The notes under the pieces were generated by a model. It did not search any database. It saw nothing but the letters and a program-made list of their open reading frames with translations, and was not told the DNA's origin. From Acanthopleura granulata (Eukaryota; Mollusca; Polyplacophora; Chitonida; Chitonidae), in the NCBI GenBank assembly GCA_016165875.1, contig JABBOT010000002.1:15331125-15395124 (forward strand): a stretch of 64,000 bases of DNA. The letters run 5' to 3'. The translations under genes and the position numbers were made by a program. Below, piece by piece: positions 1 through 14,200 of this stretch (positions are counted from its first letter, which is position 1; each line of letters begins with the position of its first letter).

Positions 1-1215
1 TCAGAACTGGGAGGGAATAAAACAGAAGCCAGCTGAGCAGCTGAAGCTTTCCATCTTTGATAATTTCCCATGCTCTTCGCTGGAGTCTATGAATCCTGCA
101 GGATGGTTTAACAGTCTTCTGCAATTTATCCAAATCTTTCAGACAATCACCAAAGAAAAATCACTTTCAACAACTTTCTGCATCTAACCACAAAGACAGC
201 AATTTCTTAGTGATGCCAAGCAGTATACCATGCATATAGTCAATAACAACATTCTTTGGAGAAGAGAAATACTTTAAACATATCATCACACTCATCCAAT
301 GAAAGCCAAACATTGGCACACCATCTTTCTGGGCAGTATCAGCATGTTTTTTTGATTTTAGTCTGCTCTTGTGATTTAGGGAACAATAAGGGTGAATTTA
401 TGAATGGGAAAGTCCTGCAGGTACCATTTCCACTCCTCACAAACTTGCCAGGCTCCATACAGTAGACACACCCATACTCTCTGTTATGCTGTGTAATGTG
501 GAGAACATAGGCTCTTGTTGGTATATCCACAGTTGCTACAGTTAACATGGCTTTAACCGACTTACTTGATCTTCAAATAGTCTATCCAGAATTGAAAGAT
601 CAAGAAGATCAATAACAAGAGGTCTCAGAAACATATTCATTTTGGGTTTGGATACTCCTTGCCAGATACCCCAAAGTATCATGTTTTCGCAAGCACCTGT
701 TCTTAAGAGAAATTTCATTAATAGGCAAATAAACTGTCCAAAGAGGCACGCTGGAACTTGTAAACTACAGAATGCCATCGGTAAAGAGTGTCGAAGTGAT
801 GTTGTTTGAAGAATGAAGAAATTGACCAGGTTGTTTCAGCTTGACATATTCTAAGCCACGTGTAGTATCTGATAAACTGTTTAGAGACTCGCGCTTGTGG
901 GTTTCTGTTATCTGTTCCCATATCCCATCACGCTCGAGGATTTCTTTAAGCTCCTGATTCACCCTACCTTGGATAATGTAACTCTGTTTATCTGGACTTC
1001 CTCCTATATTACCTCAACTAGCTGTTATGCACTTTTCTGTATCAAAATACAATTTGTTGCAGGTATTACAATACATTTGATATTGTAAACAGTCATCCGA
1101 AAAAGCGCAGAGCTTTTTCAAACTGTTAACACTATTTTCATAAATGTTTTCCTCCGGTATATGAACTAAGAGCCTTAGTGGATGCACTATTTGGTAATAG
1201 AATTTTTGTTTCACT
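1..1215 (-). mobile_element. Decayed CACTA/tnp2-like transposase, cut by window edge
   Basis: Read on the minus strand from about 1214 to 1, several frames give pieces of one protein in family order: a Cys-containing N-terminal piece (YCNTCNKLYFDTEK), KLKQPGQFL with ITSTLFTDG, ILWGIWQGVSKPKM with FLRPLV, DIPTRAYVLHITQHNREYGC with VYCMEPG, and near the window start LLSWLLFYSLPVL. This order resembles the large tnp2/Transposase_21-like proteins of animal EnSpm/CACTA elements, as I remember them. Frameshifts between the pieces show that it is dead. The C-terminal part lies outside the window. Confidence 0.6.
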
Positions 1216-1239
1216 TGAAGTGTTGTTTTTCATCACCAG

Positions 1240-1312
1240 CTTCATCAGCACCTATGCTTGTCAGTACCACAGAAATCTCTGGCCATATGCAGGTCAGCGG
1301 CACACTTGGTAG
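1240..1312 (+). pseudogene. Relic FN3 exon (5' part only)
   Basis: After a conserved CATCACCAG acceptor, the sequence matches the first 25 or so codons of the live exon at 2011 (SAPMLVSTTEISG versus [13 protein letters not shown]). The rest of the domain is missing and there is no donor in place. The flanking 700 bp also match those at 2340-3070, so this is a dead member of a tandem array. Confidence 0.65.
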
Positions 1313-2010
1313 CATCCCCTGTAGTTTTTGGTAGTGTTATTTTTGGTAGAAGTCTATTGTCACAAAAATGACAAAGTTTTAACTCCAGGAAAAACTATTA
1401 AGACCGCTGCATATTTCATTGATTGAGAAAATGTTTTTAATTAATACGATTTAGGTGATGCAATTAATGTAAATATGAGTGAGAGGAGTTACTGTGTTTG
1501 GGTTACTATGACTGTTTCCAGTGAAATGACTTTCATATCACTCTCATCATATACCAAACGAGTCTACATTTCCTTGTGTTATTTATGTGGTAATAAGAAT
1601 TTATGAAGGGAGACTGACCTTGTCAAAAATGCAATCATTGTTCAGACCACTTCTGTTGTGTGTCTTGTTTGGTATGTTATAGTGTCTGCGTGTTTTATTG
1701 CTTTTGATGAAATCACAATAATAGATACAAGGTTACATGTAAACTCTGTCTAGACTTGTTCTCATGCAATGATGTTTTTGTGTTTTGTTCCCCTCCAGGG
1801 CATTATGTGTTGAATTAGGTTTGTGTTACCCTTAAAATTGTTTTTACGCGTTGAAGTAGGTTTGTGTTATCCAGGTTATCCACCCTTAAAATTGCTTTTT
1901 ATCATCAATATCCATGACTATTCTGAAAACTGTTTTGTTCAAAATAATCAGTATGCAAAAAAAATTTCTTTCATGCGAAATACACAGGAAGTTGTTGCTT
2001 TTATCACCAG

Positions 2011-2292
2011 CTCCATCAGCACCTGCCCTTAACAGTGCCACAGAAGTCTCTGGTGGTATCCGGGTCAGCTGGACCCTTGGCGCAGGTCAGCTGGACAGGA
2101 TCATTGTGACTCTCCAGCCTCCAAAAGGTACTGCTGTCACTCGCCAGGTGCAGTTATCTGGAGGTAACCAACAAGAGAGTGTCATAGTTCCCGCGTCAGA
2201 ACTGGTCAAAGGGCAGACATACACTGTGAGCTTAGAAGCAGAGTTCAATGGTGCCACATCTTCCAGCCCTTCATCACAGACAGTCACACTAG
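2011..2292 (+). CDS. Exon: FN3 domain 1 (first in window)
   Basis: This 282-nt phase 1-1 exon encodes one complete FN3 domain of about 94 residues. The acceptor is TTATCACCAG and the donor GTAAGT. The strand-B tryptophan (IRVSWTLG) and the tyrosine corner ([13 protein letters not shown]) are both present. Two decayed relatives of this exon lie at 1240 and 2412, so it is one survivor of a small array. Domains of this kind form the extracellular stalk and ligand-binding part of R3 phosphatases. Confidence 0.88.
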
Positions 2293-5200
2293 GTAAGTCT
2301 TGTATGTCTTGAAAGTGTGAATTGTCCAGTGAAGTAAGAGCCCTACTGGAGACATTACTTGGTAATAGAATTTTTGTTTGACTTCAAGTGTTGTTGTTGT
2401 TTCATCACCAGCTCCATGAGCACCTATGCTTGTCAGTGCCACAGAAGTCTCTGGTCATATCCAGGTCAGCTGAACACTCAGCAGTATCTGCTATAGAGAC
2501 AGTTTTTTGGGAGCGTTTATCATAACTCCATTATATAAGCATGACAAAGTTTCAGACGAAAGAAACACTATTAAGACTGCTGTATACTTTATTGGCTAAG
2601 AAAGTGTTTTAATTTTTGAAATTTATGGGATGCAAATAATGTAACCTTAATTATAAGAGATAGGAGAGACATCCTTTTGGTTACCCTGCCTATTTCAAGT
2701 GAAATGACTTTCATGTCATTCTTGGTGACATACCAAATGAATCTGGTTAGTTTTTGCTCATTTATATGGTAATAAGAATCTGTGACAGAAGACTGATCTT
2801 GTCAAATACGCATTTATTGTTCAGCCCACTTTAGGTGTGTGTCTTGTTTGGTATGTTACAGTATCTGTTTCATTGCTTTAGTTGAAATAATAATGAAAAA
2901 ATATCAAATCGCGCATAATTGAACAGTTCAAGCTCTGTCGTGACATGTTCTCAGTGATGTTTTCAAGTAATTGCCATCTCTCCAAGGCATTACACATTGA
3001 ATCGGGTTTGTGTTAGGTTATCTACCGTTTTTATTTTTTTCATCAATAATGGCTATTCTGAAAACTGTTATGTTAAAACTGTTTAGTGTACTGTGTTTCC
3101 GCGACTTTTTCGTGAGGTGCTGGGGTGGGTTTGGTTGGCTCTATGACGTCACAACTGGACAACATGACCCTAAGCTTTTCGAACTTAAAAGAGTATGCCA
3201 TGAGGAGGGGAACTAATTTGTTTTCACACCATTCAACGCTTCCCAACAGACTGTATGAAGGGTTTCGTGGGTGTAAACAGTATCTCCACACACAGGCGGG
3301 GTTCAGTAGACGTGATCTCATTCCTAAGTCTTGACAGGTACCACTGTGGTATGTCACAGGGCCGAACTTGAAAGAAAAGACAACACTAGACCACAAGTAA
3401 ATATGCATGGAGAAAGAATCTCGATGAAACTTTAAAAAAAAAACCTCACTTTTTATTTCATAGTTATGTGAGTTTATTACTTATTATTTTATAATTGTAC
3501 ATACTTAAATACCATTAAATACTTATTACATTACGTAATGACAGTTAGGTTAAATTTATGCAAAATCATAACTAAATATTAAGTAAAACTACATGTATAC
3601 CTACTCTTTTACGAAATTTTACAGATGCTTCAATAACTTCTCCAAAACTGGAAGTTTATCTTATTTTAGATATAGAATTTATCAATTTCTTAACTCACAA
3701 TGCTGGTTATGGTGAAGATGTTTCTTGCGCTCATTAAACAACACTTTATCCCTAAGTTGCACATGCAGAGAGTTTATCTCTAAATTCCGAAAGACTGGTG
3801 GTTTAGTCCTGAACTGCAGTTTTGTTTGCTGATAACACAGACTGCATTGTTTAAGTGAAAAATTCTTGAGTGTGTCATTAATCATATATGAACCAACCAA
3901 GTTTTATGCTGTCCCCAAAGGCCACCAGTGTTCCTTTTTAGAATTATGACCTATGTAGAATTATTAATCATGTTCATAAATAATAAATTAGTTATATTAT
4001 AACTAGCATTTTGAAATCATAACATTTAATATGGGTCTAAATCACAGTCATAAAATTTATAATTAAATTGCATGAAAATATCATAAAAGAAGATAAAAAT
4101 GGCTTAAATTCAGTAGTCCAGAGGCTTCGCTTCCAGTTCAAGTAAGCAAGCAATGTCCAGTCTTTTGGAGTAAATATCTTTATAAATAAACATCTAACAA
4201 TCCGGCCATAATATGTAGATAAGGTCATTCTCAGTTTCAAGCAGAATCACTACATTAATCATGTGTCAGTAAATATATTATGGGCACAAATATCATCAGA
4301 CACGTCAGATATGAGGGCAAGAATTTTCTTGCATTCAAATACTGCAGGAGAATCCAACTGGGTAAATGGTATAGTGCTGACTAGAATACTGTCACATCTA
4401 CAGTTTGAATTACATTTACTTATATGAAAGAGTTTGACCATGTAATACACAATACTGGTATTCAGTGATAAGTGTGAAAATTTGATAAACATTTTATATG
4501 TGACTTAAACAGAGGAACTACATGTACTGTATATTTACACATGTAACTACACACACATCTTACCAACATTTTCAACCCCTACAAAACTCTGAACAAATTA
4601 CATTAACCTGAATAAATTCTCATCAACATTTTGAACTGTGAACTACAGACTGCTGAATCACGGTAATATGAAAGTTCAGTCAGGCACAGTCATCAGTGAA
4701 ACTACGGAAACAGTTGATAAATATGTACAAGTCAAGGAAGGCCAACTAAGTGGCCTTTGAACTATAGAAACCCTACAGACGTGATCTGGCGAAAGGAAAT
4801 GAAGACACAACTCTAAATGTCATCAAAGACAAAAATTAATTTCCACGCTGGTCAGGCAGTTTGTCAAGGGACACAGTTTATAGATGAACAGACAGTAGGT
4901 CTGTAGTGACAATCCCTGTGGGTGTGCAACACTAACCAGTTGGGCGTAAATGGATCTAAATCACTTTGTACAACATTTATGGGTACATGATTTTTTCTCT
5001 GGAATAATCTTATTAGTTGTGGACATGAATTTGGCAGTTACATGTGGAAATACAGTGAATCCAGGATAAAAGTCACAAGCCCTGGACACATTAATTCCCA
5101 GAGGACGACAGCCCCGCCATGCTATTTAACCCACAAAACATATCCAGATGCATTCTTTTGTGTAAAACAAAACATTTGTAATCTTAATTGTTGAAGACTA

Positions 5201-8200
5201 TTTCACTTCACTCCCATGAAAATGATCAAAACTGCTCCTCTCAGAGATCAAACCATTATCCAATGCTTTTCTTCAAGCAAAGGATTTTGCCTCGAATCGT
5301 CTGTCAAAATTCAACCAGTACACCTTCAGTAGTATAATCATCAGTCTGTTTTCAATTATACGCACGATAGCAAAACTTCAAATCCAAATTGGGTGATATT
5401 AATCCATGTAAATAAAAATAATTCTTTCAAATCTTATGATTAATATATTAAATATACGACTTATTCAGACATGAAATCTGATGCAGCCAAATAAGGAAGC
5501 TTACAGTTTTCGTTTTGGGTTTTTCATCATTCAAAATATTATTTCACCTGTGTGGCAGCTTAATACTAGGGCAGCATGTGTAAAACAGACAAGGTACAGC
5601 AGATTCCTGATACCCCCTTGGGCAACCCTCGCACCAAGAACTGGATTCGAACCCGATTAGTAAAGTGATATTCTACCATTGCTTACAGAAATATATTGAT
5701 CACAACTAATGTAATACACATTGCATTGTTTTCATGTTATTGTGTATAAATGTATTCAATGTGATTACAACACAGCACTTTGAGTAATTCTAGACCACTC
5801 TACACGTCCAATAAATTGCATTTCACCTCTCTAAATTTTTTTCACCTAATTGTTCTTAAGCCATGGTGCTAGGGGCCGTCTAAGTAAACACTTACATGAC
5901 AGAATAAAACCCTAACTGAGGTGCATGGACAAGTGGCAGAGTTTACCGGTAAGGTGTAACCATTTACCAACTATCACATTGTTGTCTCTGCTCTGGTTTT
6001 TGACCGCTGGGTATTGACGTAGTGGGTGGCGTCCCATCCGTCCATCTGTCCGTCTGTCCATATTCCTTGTAAACGCTCGATCTCTCCAACGGTTTATCTG
6101 ACGCTCAACAAACTTACACCACACTTACACATTGGCATGAGGAAGAATCCTATGGAGTTTCAATGATGTTGATCTTTTTCTTCAAGGTCATTGTGATAAT
6201 TTAAGTCAACTTTTATACAAGGTTTGTAAACACTCTATCTCCAGAGCGTTGTAGCCAAAGTTCACCAAACATACAACACACTTACACATTGGCATGGGTA
6301 TGAACCCTATTGATTTTCATCCACCTTGACCTTTTTCTTCAAGGTCATTAGGGTCATTTAAGTTTACTTTTAATACAAGGCTTGTAAATGCTCTATCGCT
6401 AATAGGGGAGGCCTCCGTGGCTCAGTCGTTAGCATGCTATCGCAGAGCAATAACCTAAGAGTCTCCCACCAATGTGGTCGCAGTTCATGCTGGCTTCTTC
6501 TCCGGTCTTATATGGGAAGGTCTGCCAGCAATCTGCAGATGGTCATGGGTTTCTCTCGGTCTCTATCATTGGAAGGGTTTAGCCCAAGTTCACCAAGTAC
6601 ACTCTACTTGAACTTTGGCTTACGGAAGAATGTTTTAAGCAAGTTTTCATTATCATGGGCTGGCATGCAATTACTTGCATTTGTGGATGAACAATTGCCT
6701 TGTGTGAAATAACACTACACATTTCTGTTCACCAAAGCTCCATCTGAGTAGGTGCTGATAACTGGTTACATTTTTGGTTTGACAATAGAAGCTTTTCATT
6801 CACCGAAAACATGCAGTTATTGATCAGCAGGAGTCTCCTCTCACATCCAGAGATGAAGATACATAAAGATTTTGATCTTTATTAGATTGCAAGCCAAGAA
6901 AGGGGGTTTTCTGGCTGCTCTAAAATATCGGATAATTGAGATTCAGACAAAAATTTTCTTTTGTGTTTTCCGATTTGTTCAGATTGAGGTTGCTGAAAAC
7001 AAATTGGCTAGGAAAAAAACCCTGCAAGATTTCCTCAAATTTGGGCAAACACCAATCACACAATATAGTTTTCAGCACAGGAAGTCGACCTCTCTCGTAT
7101 AAAACCTTTAGGACTGCTGAAGTGTGCCTGGAAGCACATCTATGGGATTCACAGGTACATGTATACATGTAACTGTATACTATACCATGCCACACATCCA
7201 GGCTTATCAGTATATCATGGGTATATATAAACATGATAGAGGATAATGCACAGTGAAGGTTGAATACCATAAATATTGTTCGAGGAGATGCGGAAATCAT
7301 TCCACCTTTCAAGAGAATATTATTTGTCGTATTCACCCTCAACTGTCCAATATTCTATTCATTATTTATACTTTAACAATATCATGATTTGTGTATTTAA
7401 AAAAGTCTAAGGCAGCGTTTTTGGCTAAAGGCCTTCAAAGACCTGTCAGTACCGTGATGACATATACATGACGTTGTGTCTTCTTGTCAAATTGTACTCT
7501 GACGTCATCCTAGTGAGCTCAGATTAGAACTTCATAAATACAAAGAATTTCATTTTCAAAAGGTAATAACTAAAGTGATACGTAAGTAATGAAATATCAC
7601 TCTTTTCTATGAAGAAAATCCTGGGATATCATTGATGTGTAAATAGTAAAATAGAATATTAGCAGATATGTTACAAGTTAGCTATACATATCAAACTGTG
7701 CGAAACGTTAGGTTTCTTAGGGAATGGTTTAACGAGTGGTGCCAAGGCTGTTGTCTCTTCAGATGTTTTTCTCGTTACATTCAAATTCAAAGAAACGAGA
7801 AGTGTGTAGGCTAATCTATAACATACAACCATATTAGAAATTTTTGCTCTACTAAATTTGCACAATTTTTTTTTTTAAATCTTTCAAAGAATGTCCCTTC
7901 AAATCATTCTTTGGCAAGCCGTTGTATATACATTTTCATTATGGCCAGCTTTTCATGGTGATGTCATTATTAAGCACACTGTTCGTAGATGTCTAGAACT
8001 CCTCATTTTGGTGGATAGTAAGTTATCAAGATCCTTATTTCATGTTAGTTTATTATCATTTCAGCTCCCGCCTCTCCCTTTGGTGTGCAGATTCAGTCCA
8101 TCACTACCAGCAGTGTTACCGTGAGAGTGACCCTGTCAGCTGGTAGATATGATGGGGTGACGCTAAGGCTCTATACAGGAGGAGGACAATCCTCAGTGTC

Positions 8201-11200
8201 ATCAGGAACAAAAGGTGTTAACCCAGAGACAGTTAATAGTGGAGAAGAGAGAGACTTCACTGTGACTATGTTAACACCCCACCTGACACCAGGACAACAA
8301 TACACTGTCACAGTGGCCACCAGATCAGGATCCAAGTTCAGTGGCCAGAGTCGCAAAAGCCCTTCTAAAACTGTAGGTGAGGTCATGGTCAGTTTCAAGC
8401 AGAATTACTACATTAATCATGTGTCAGGAAATATATTATGGGCAGAAATATCATCAACCACATCAAAATGAGGGCAAGAATATTCTATAAAAAATAATTT
8501 CTTGTTGCATTCAAATACGGCAAGAGATTCCAACTGAGCAAATGCTATAGTGTTGCGTAGAATACTGTCACATCTACAGTTTGAATTACATTTACTTATA
8601 CCAAAGATTCGACCATGTTATACGCAATACTGGTATTCAAAAAATTCTGATAAGTGGATAAACATTTTATATGTGACCTAAACAGAGGAACTACATGTAC
8701 TGTATATTTACATATGTAACTGGCACACTTTTTACCAACATTTTCAACCCCTACAAAACTTTACACAAATTACATTAGCCTGTATGAATTCTCATCAACA
8801 TTTTGAGCTGTGACCTACAGACTGCTGAATCACGGTAATATGAAAGTTCAGTCAGGCACAGTCATCAGTGAAACTACGGAAATAGTTGATAAATATGTAC
8901 AAGTCAAGGAAGGCCAACTAAGTGTCCTTTGAACTGTAGAAACCATAAAGCCATGATTTGGTGAAAGGAAATGAAGACACAATTTTAGATGTCATCAGAG
9001 ACAAAAACTAATGGCCACGCTGGCCAGGCAGTTTGTCAAGAGAAACAGTTTATAGATGAACAGACAGTAGGTCAGATTATTTCCTGGTAAGCTTACGGTG
9101 GCTGGCTGCACGTGGCTTGATTTTACACAGGTCTGTAGTGACAATCCCTGTGGGTGTGCAACACTAACCAGCTGGGCGTAAATGGATCTAAATCACTTTG
9201 TACAACATTTATGGGTACATGATTTTTTCTCTGGAATAATCTTATTAGTTGTGGACATGAATTTGGCAGTTACATGTGGAAATACAGTGAATCCAGGATA
9301 AAAGTCATGCTGGACACAAGCCCTGCACACATTAATTCCCAGAGGACGACAGCCCCGCCATGCTATTTAACTCACAAAATATATCCAGATGCATTCTTTT
9401 GTGTAAAACAAAACATTTGTAATCTTAATTGTTGAAGACTATTTCACTTGACTCCCGTGAAAATCATGAAAACAGCTCGTTTCAGAGATCAAACCATTAT
9501 CCAATGCTTTTCTTCAAGCAAAGGATTTTGTCACTCTCTGTGTCCCTCTCTGTGACATGCCAAATGAATCTGCTTAGTTTTCGGCCATTTATATGGCAAG
9601 AAGAATCTGTGATAGAAGACCGATCTTGTCAAATACGCATTTATTGTTCAGCCCACTTTAGGTGTGTGTCTTGTTTGGTATGTTGTAGTATCTGCATGTT
9701 TTGTTGCTTTAGTTGAAATCATAATGAAAAAATATCAGGATGCACCTAAGTGAACAGTTCAAGCTCTGTCTTTACATGTTCTCAGTGATCTTTTCCTGTA
9801 ATTACCCCCCCGCCCCCAAAGGCATTATGCATTGAATCGGGTTTGTATTAGATTATCTACCCTTTCTCTATTCTGAAAACTGTTTTGTGAAAAATAATCA
9901 GAGTACTGTGTTACTGCGACCTTCTCAAAAGGTGCTGGGGTGGGCTTGGTTCTCTCTGTGATGGCACAACTCAGCAACATGACCTCAAGCTTTTCAAACT
10001 GGAAAGAGCATACCATGAGGAGGGGGGACTAATTTGTTTTCACACCTCTTAGCACTTCTCAACAGACCGTATGATGGATGGCATGCATGCAAACTTTGCC
10101 CACATGCAGGGTTATAGGTAGGGTTAAGTAGACATGGTCTGCCACCTAAGCCTTGACCGATGATACTGCGGTATGTCACAAGGGTGATCTTTAAAGAAAA
10201 GACAACACTGTACCCAGTGTATACATATATCGAGAAAGAATTCCATTTATAATTGAAAACACTGCACTTTTTGTTTCATATTTAGGTTACTTTATTACTT
10301 ATTACATTATTATTGCACATACTTAAATATCACTGAATACTTATTCTGTTACATAATGACTGTTAGGTTAAATTTGTGCAATTCATAACTGAAATGAATG
10401 AATAAATATTAACTAAAACCAGATGTCTACGTACTCCTGTATGAAACTTTACAAATGCTTTAATCACTTCTCATAAATTGGAAGTTTACCTTATTTCAGA
10501 TGTAGAATTTATTGATTCCCTAACTGTTCGTGCTCAATGAGTTATGGTGAAGATGTTTCTTGCGCTCATTGAAGACCACTACATCTCTAAGTTGCACTTA
10601 CGGAAAGTTTATCACTAAATTACCAAAGGCTGGTGGTTTAGCCCTGAACTGTGGTTTTCTTTGCTCATAACACTGACTGCCATCATTTTAAGTGAAATAT
10701 TCTTGAGTGTGGCATTAATCATATATGACCCGACATAAACAAGTTTTATGCTGTCCTCAAAGGCCACCAGTGTTCCTCTTTAGAATTATGACCTGTGTAG
10801 AATTATCAGTTGTGTTCTTAATTAATATATTAGTTATATTATACTTATCATTAATGAAATTTAATATGGGTCTAAGTAACGGTCATAAAATTCATAATTA
10901 ATTTGCATGAAAAATCATAAAATAACAGAAAAATGGCTTAAACTCAGTAGTCCAGAGGCTGGGATGCCACTTCAAGTAAGCAACTAATGACTCATCTTTT
11001 CCAGCAAATGTCTTTATAAATAAATATCTAACAATCCAGCCATAATACGATGTTTTAATTTGGACTCCCAAATGCCATTTACACTGCTGCTGCAACACAA
11101 AGCTGGCAAAATGAAAACCTGGTGTTGATAAGAGCTTAAATTAGAGTTTGCAGCTGAAATAAGCAACCAATGAGTTCATCTAGCCTTCAGAAAATAGAAT

Positions 11201-14200
11201 TATCAATCATGTTCTTAATTAATATATTAATTATATTATAATTAGCATTTTGAAATCATGAAATTTAAGATGGGTCTAAGTAACATTCCTAAGATTTATA
11301 ATTACTGTACATGAAAAATCATAACAGAACAGAAAACTGGCAACAGGTAAATTAGAGTTTGCAGCTGAAATAAGCAATCAATGAGTTCAGCTAATCTTCA
11401 GGAAATATTATTGTGAATAAACTTCTAAAATTCCTGCCATAATTGGTTGTTTCATTTCGGACAGTCTTGTGTTCAAAAAATGTTTACAAATCTACATGTC
11501 ACAATATGTGGTAAAATTCTTATTCTTAAAAAGTAAACGATAAAGGCCTATGTGTTAACTCAGTCAAAATTTCTATTTATATATAATATAACAAAATCAA
11601 CACCTTATTAAAATATGAGTTTCGCTACATCATGTTGTAGCTCATCAGACTTGATTTGCAATTCAAAACACCAATCCTTTTATACATGTATGTCTAACTT
11701 GTGTGATGTGTTCTATAACAGACAACCATATTAGAAATTTTTGCTGTAGTGACATTACACAGTCTTTTTTTTTAAATCCTCCAAAGGATGTCCCTTCAAA
11801 CCATTATTTGGTAAGCCGTTGTATATACATTTTCATTATGGCCAGCTTTTCATGGTGATGTCATTATTAAGCACACTGTTCGTAGATGTCTAGAACTCCT
11901 CATTTTGGTGGATAGTAAGTTATAAAGTTGCTTATTTCATGTTAGTTTATTATCATTTCAGCTCCTGCCACTCCCTCTGGTGTCCAGATTCAGTCCATCA
12001 CTACCAGCAGTGTTACCGTGACAGTGACGCTGTCAGCTGGTAGATATGATGGGGTGATGCTAAGGCTCTATACAGGAGGAGGACAAACCTCAGTGTCATC
12101 AGGGACAAAAAGTGTTACCGCAGAGACAGTTAGTGATGGAGAACAGAGAGGCTTCACTGTGACTATGTTATCACCCCATCTGACACCAGGACAACAATAC
12201 ACTGTCACAGTGGCCACCAGATCAGGATCCAAGTTCAGTGGCCAGAGTCCCCAAAGTACTTCTAAAACTGTAGGTAAGGTCATGGTCAGTTTCAAGCAGA
12301 ATTACTACATTAAACATGTGTCAGGAAATATATTATGGGCAGAAATATCATCAGACACATCCAAATGAGGGCAAGAATATTCTATAAAAAATAATTTCTT
12401 GTTGCATTCAAATACGGCAAGAGATTACAAGTGGGCAAATGCTATAGTGTTGTGTAGAATACTGTCACATCTAGAGTTTGAATTACATTTACTTATACCA
12501 AAGATTCGACCCTGCTGAATCACGGTAATATGAAAGTTCAGTCAGGCACAGTCATCAGTGAAACTACGGAAATAGTTGATAAATATGTACAAGTCAAGGA
12601 AGGCCAACTAAGTGTCCTTTGAACTGTAGAAACCAGAAAGCCATGATTTGGTGAAAGGAAATGAAGACACAATTTTAGATGTCATCAGAGACAAAAATTA
12701 ATTGCCACGCTGGCCAGGCAGTTTGTCAAGAGAAACAGTTTATAGATGAACAGACAGTAGGTCAGATTATTTCCTGGTAAGCTTACGGTGGCTTGCTGCA
12801 CGTGGCTTAATTTTACACAGGTCTGTAGTGACAATCCCTGTGGGTGTGCAACACTAACCAGCTGGGCGTAAATGGATCTAAATAACTTTGTACAACATTT
12901 ATGGGTACATGATTTTTTCTCTGGAATAATCTTATTAGTTGCGGACATGAATTTGGCAGTTACATGTGGAAATACAGTGAATCCAGGATAAAAGTCATGC
13001 TGGACACAAGCCCTGCACACATTAATTCCCAGAGGACGACAGCCCCGCCATGCTATTTAACCCACAAAATATATCCAGATGCATTCTTTTGTGTAAAACA
13101 AAACATTTGTAATCTTAATTGTTGAAGACTATTTCACTTGACTCCCGTGAAAATCATGAAAACAGCTCGTTTCAGAGATCAAACCATTATCCAATGCTTT
13201 TCTTCAAGCAAAGGATTTTGTCACTCTCTGTGTCCCTCTCTGTGACATGCCAAATGAATCTGCTTAGTTTTCGGCCATTTATATGGCAAGAAGAATCTGT
13301 GATAGAAGACCGATCTTGTCAAATACGCATTTATTGTTCAGCCCACTTTAGGTGTGTGTCTTGTTTGGTATGTTGTAGTATCTGCATGTTTTGTTGCTTT
13401 AGTTGAAATCATAATGAAAAAATATCAGGATGCACCTAAGTGAACAGTTCAAGCTCTGTCTTTACATGTTCGCAGTGATGTTTTCCTGTAATTGCCCCCC
13501 CCCCCAAAGGCATTATGCATTGAATCGGGTTTGTATTAGATTATCTACCCTTTCTCTTTCATCACTGTCCATGGCTATTCTGAAAACTGTTTTGTGAAAA
13601 ATAATCAGAGTACTGTGTTACCGTGACCTTCTCAAAAGGTGCTGGGGTGGGCTTGGTTCTCTCTGTGATGGCACAACTCAGCAACATGACCTCAAGCTTT
13701 TCAAACTGGAAAGAGCATGCCATGAGGAGGGGGGACTAATTTGTTTTCACACCTCTTAGCACTTCTCAACAGACCGTATGATGGATGGCATGCATGCAAA
13801 CTTTGCCCACATGCAGGGTTATAGGTAGGGTTAAGTAGACATGGTCTGCCACCTAAGCCTTGACCGATGATACTGCGGTATGTCACAAGGGTGATCTTTA
13901 AAGAAAAGGCAACACTGTACCCAGTGTATACATATATCGAGAAAGAATTCCATTTATAATTGAAAACACTGCACTTTTTGTTTCATATTTAGGTTACTTT
14001 ATTACCTATTACATTATTATTGTACATACTTAAATATCACTGAATACTTATTCTGTTACATAATGACTGTTAGGTTAAATTTGTGCAATTCATAACTGAA
14101 ATGAATGAATAAATATTAACTAAAACCAGATGTCTACGTACTCCTGTATGAAACTTTACAAATGCTTTAATCACTTCTCATAAATTGGAAGTTTACCTTA

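Larger units (their letters stand above)
1170..3070 (+). repeat. Old tandem duplication, about 1.17 kb unit
   Basis: The stretch from about 1170 (GAGCCTTAGTGGATGCAC) matches that from about 2337 (GAGCCCTACTGGAGACAT), and similarity continues through the relic exons and following intron, for example GACTTTCATATCACTCTC versus GACTTTCATGTCATTCTT. The copies differ by many substitutions and small gaps, so the event is old. Confidence 0.65.
4214..8064 (+). repeat. Intron segment of the FN3 array, type X
   Basis: From about 4214 the sequence matches the bases just behind the FN3 exon donors (GTCAGTTTCAAGCAGAAT) and continues in the same order as 15995-19650, including a tRNA-like stretch near 5600-5665, a 157-bp tandem repeat and a SINE head. 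No live exon lies between 4214 and 8064. ORFs here of up to 140 codons have counterparts in the other copy with frameshifts, so I treat them as chance. Confidence 0.65.

Noticed and set aside
5600..5665. Possible tRNA gene on the minus strand
   Set aside because: Only the B-box half looks tRNA-like; no acceptor stem pairing or A box at the right distance could be found, so it is treated as a SINE fragment.
6920..7342. 140-codon minus-strand frame
   Set aside because: The corresponding stretch in the second X intron (18780-19180) has frameshifts and gaps, so the frame is not preserved between copies.
9429..9716. 95-codon open frame repeated exactly at 13119-13406
   Set aside because: Identity reflects the recent duplication of intron DNA. 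The older relative of this intron at 2640-2920 has the frame broken, and there are no splice or domain features.
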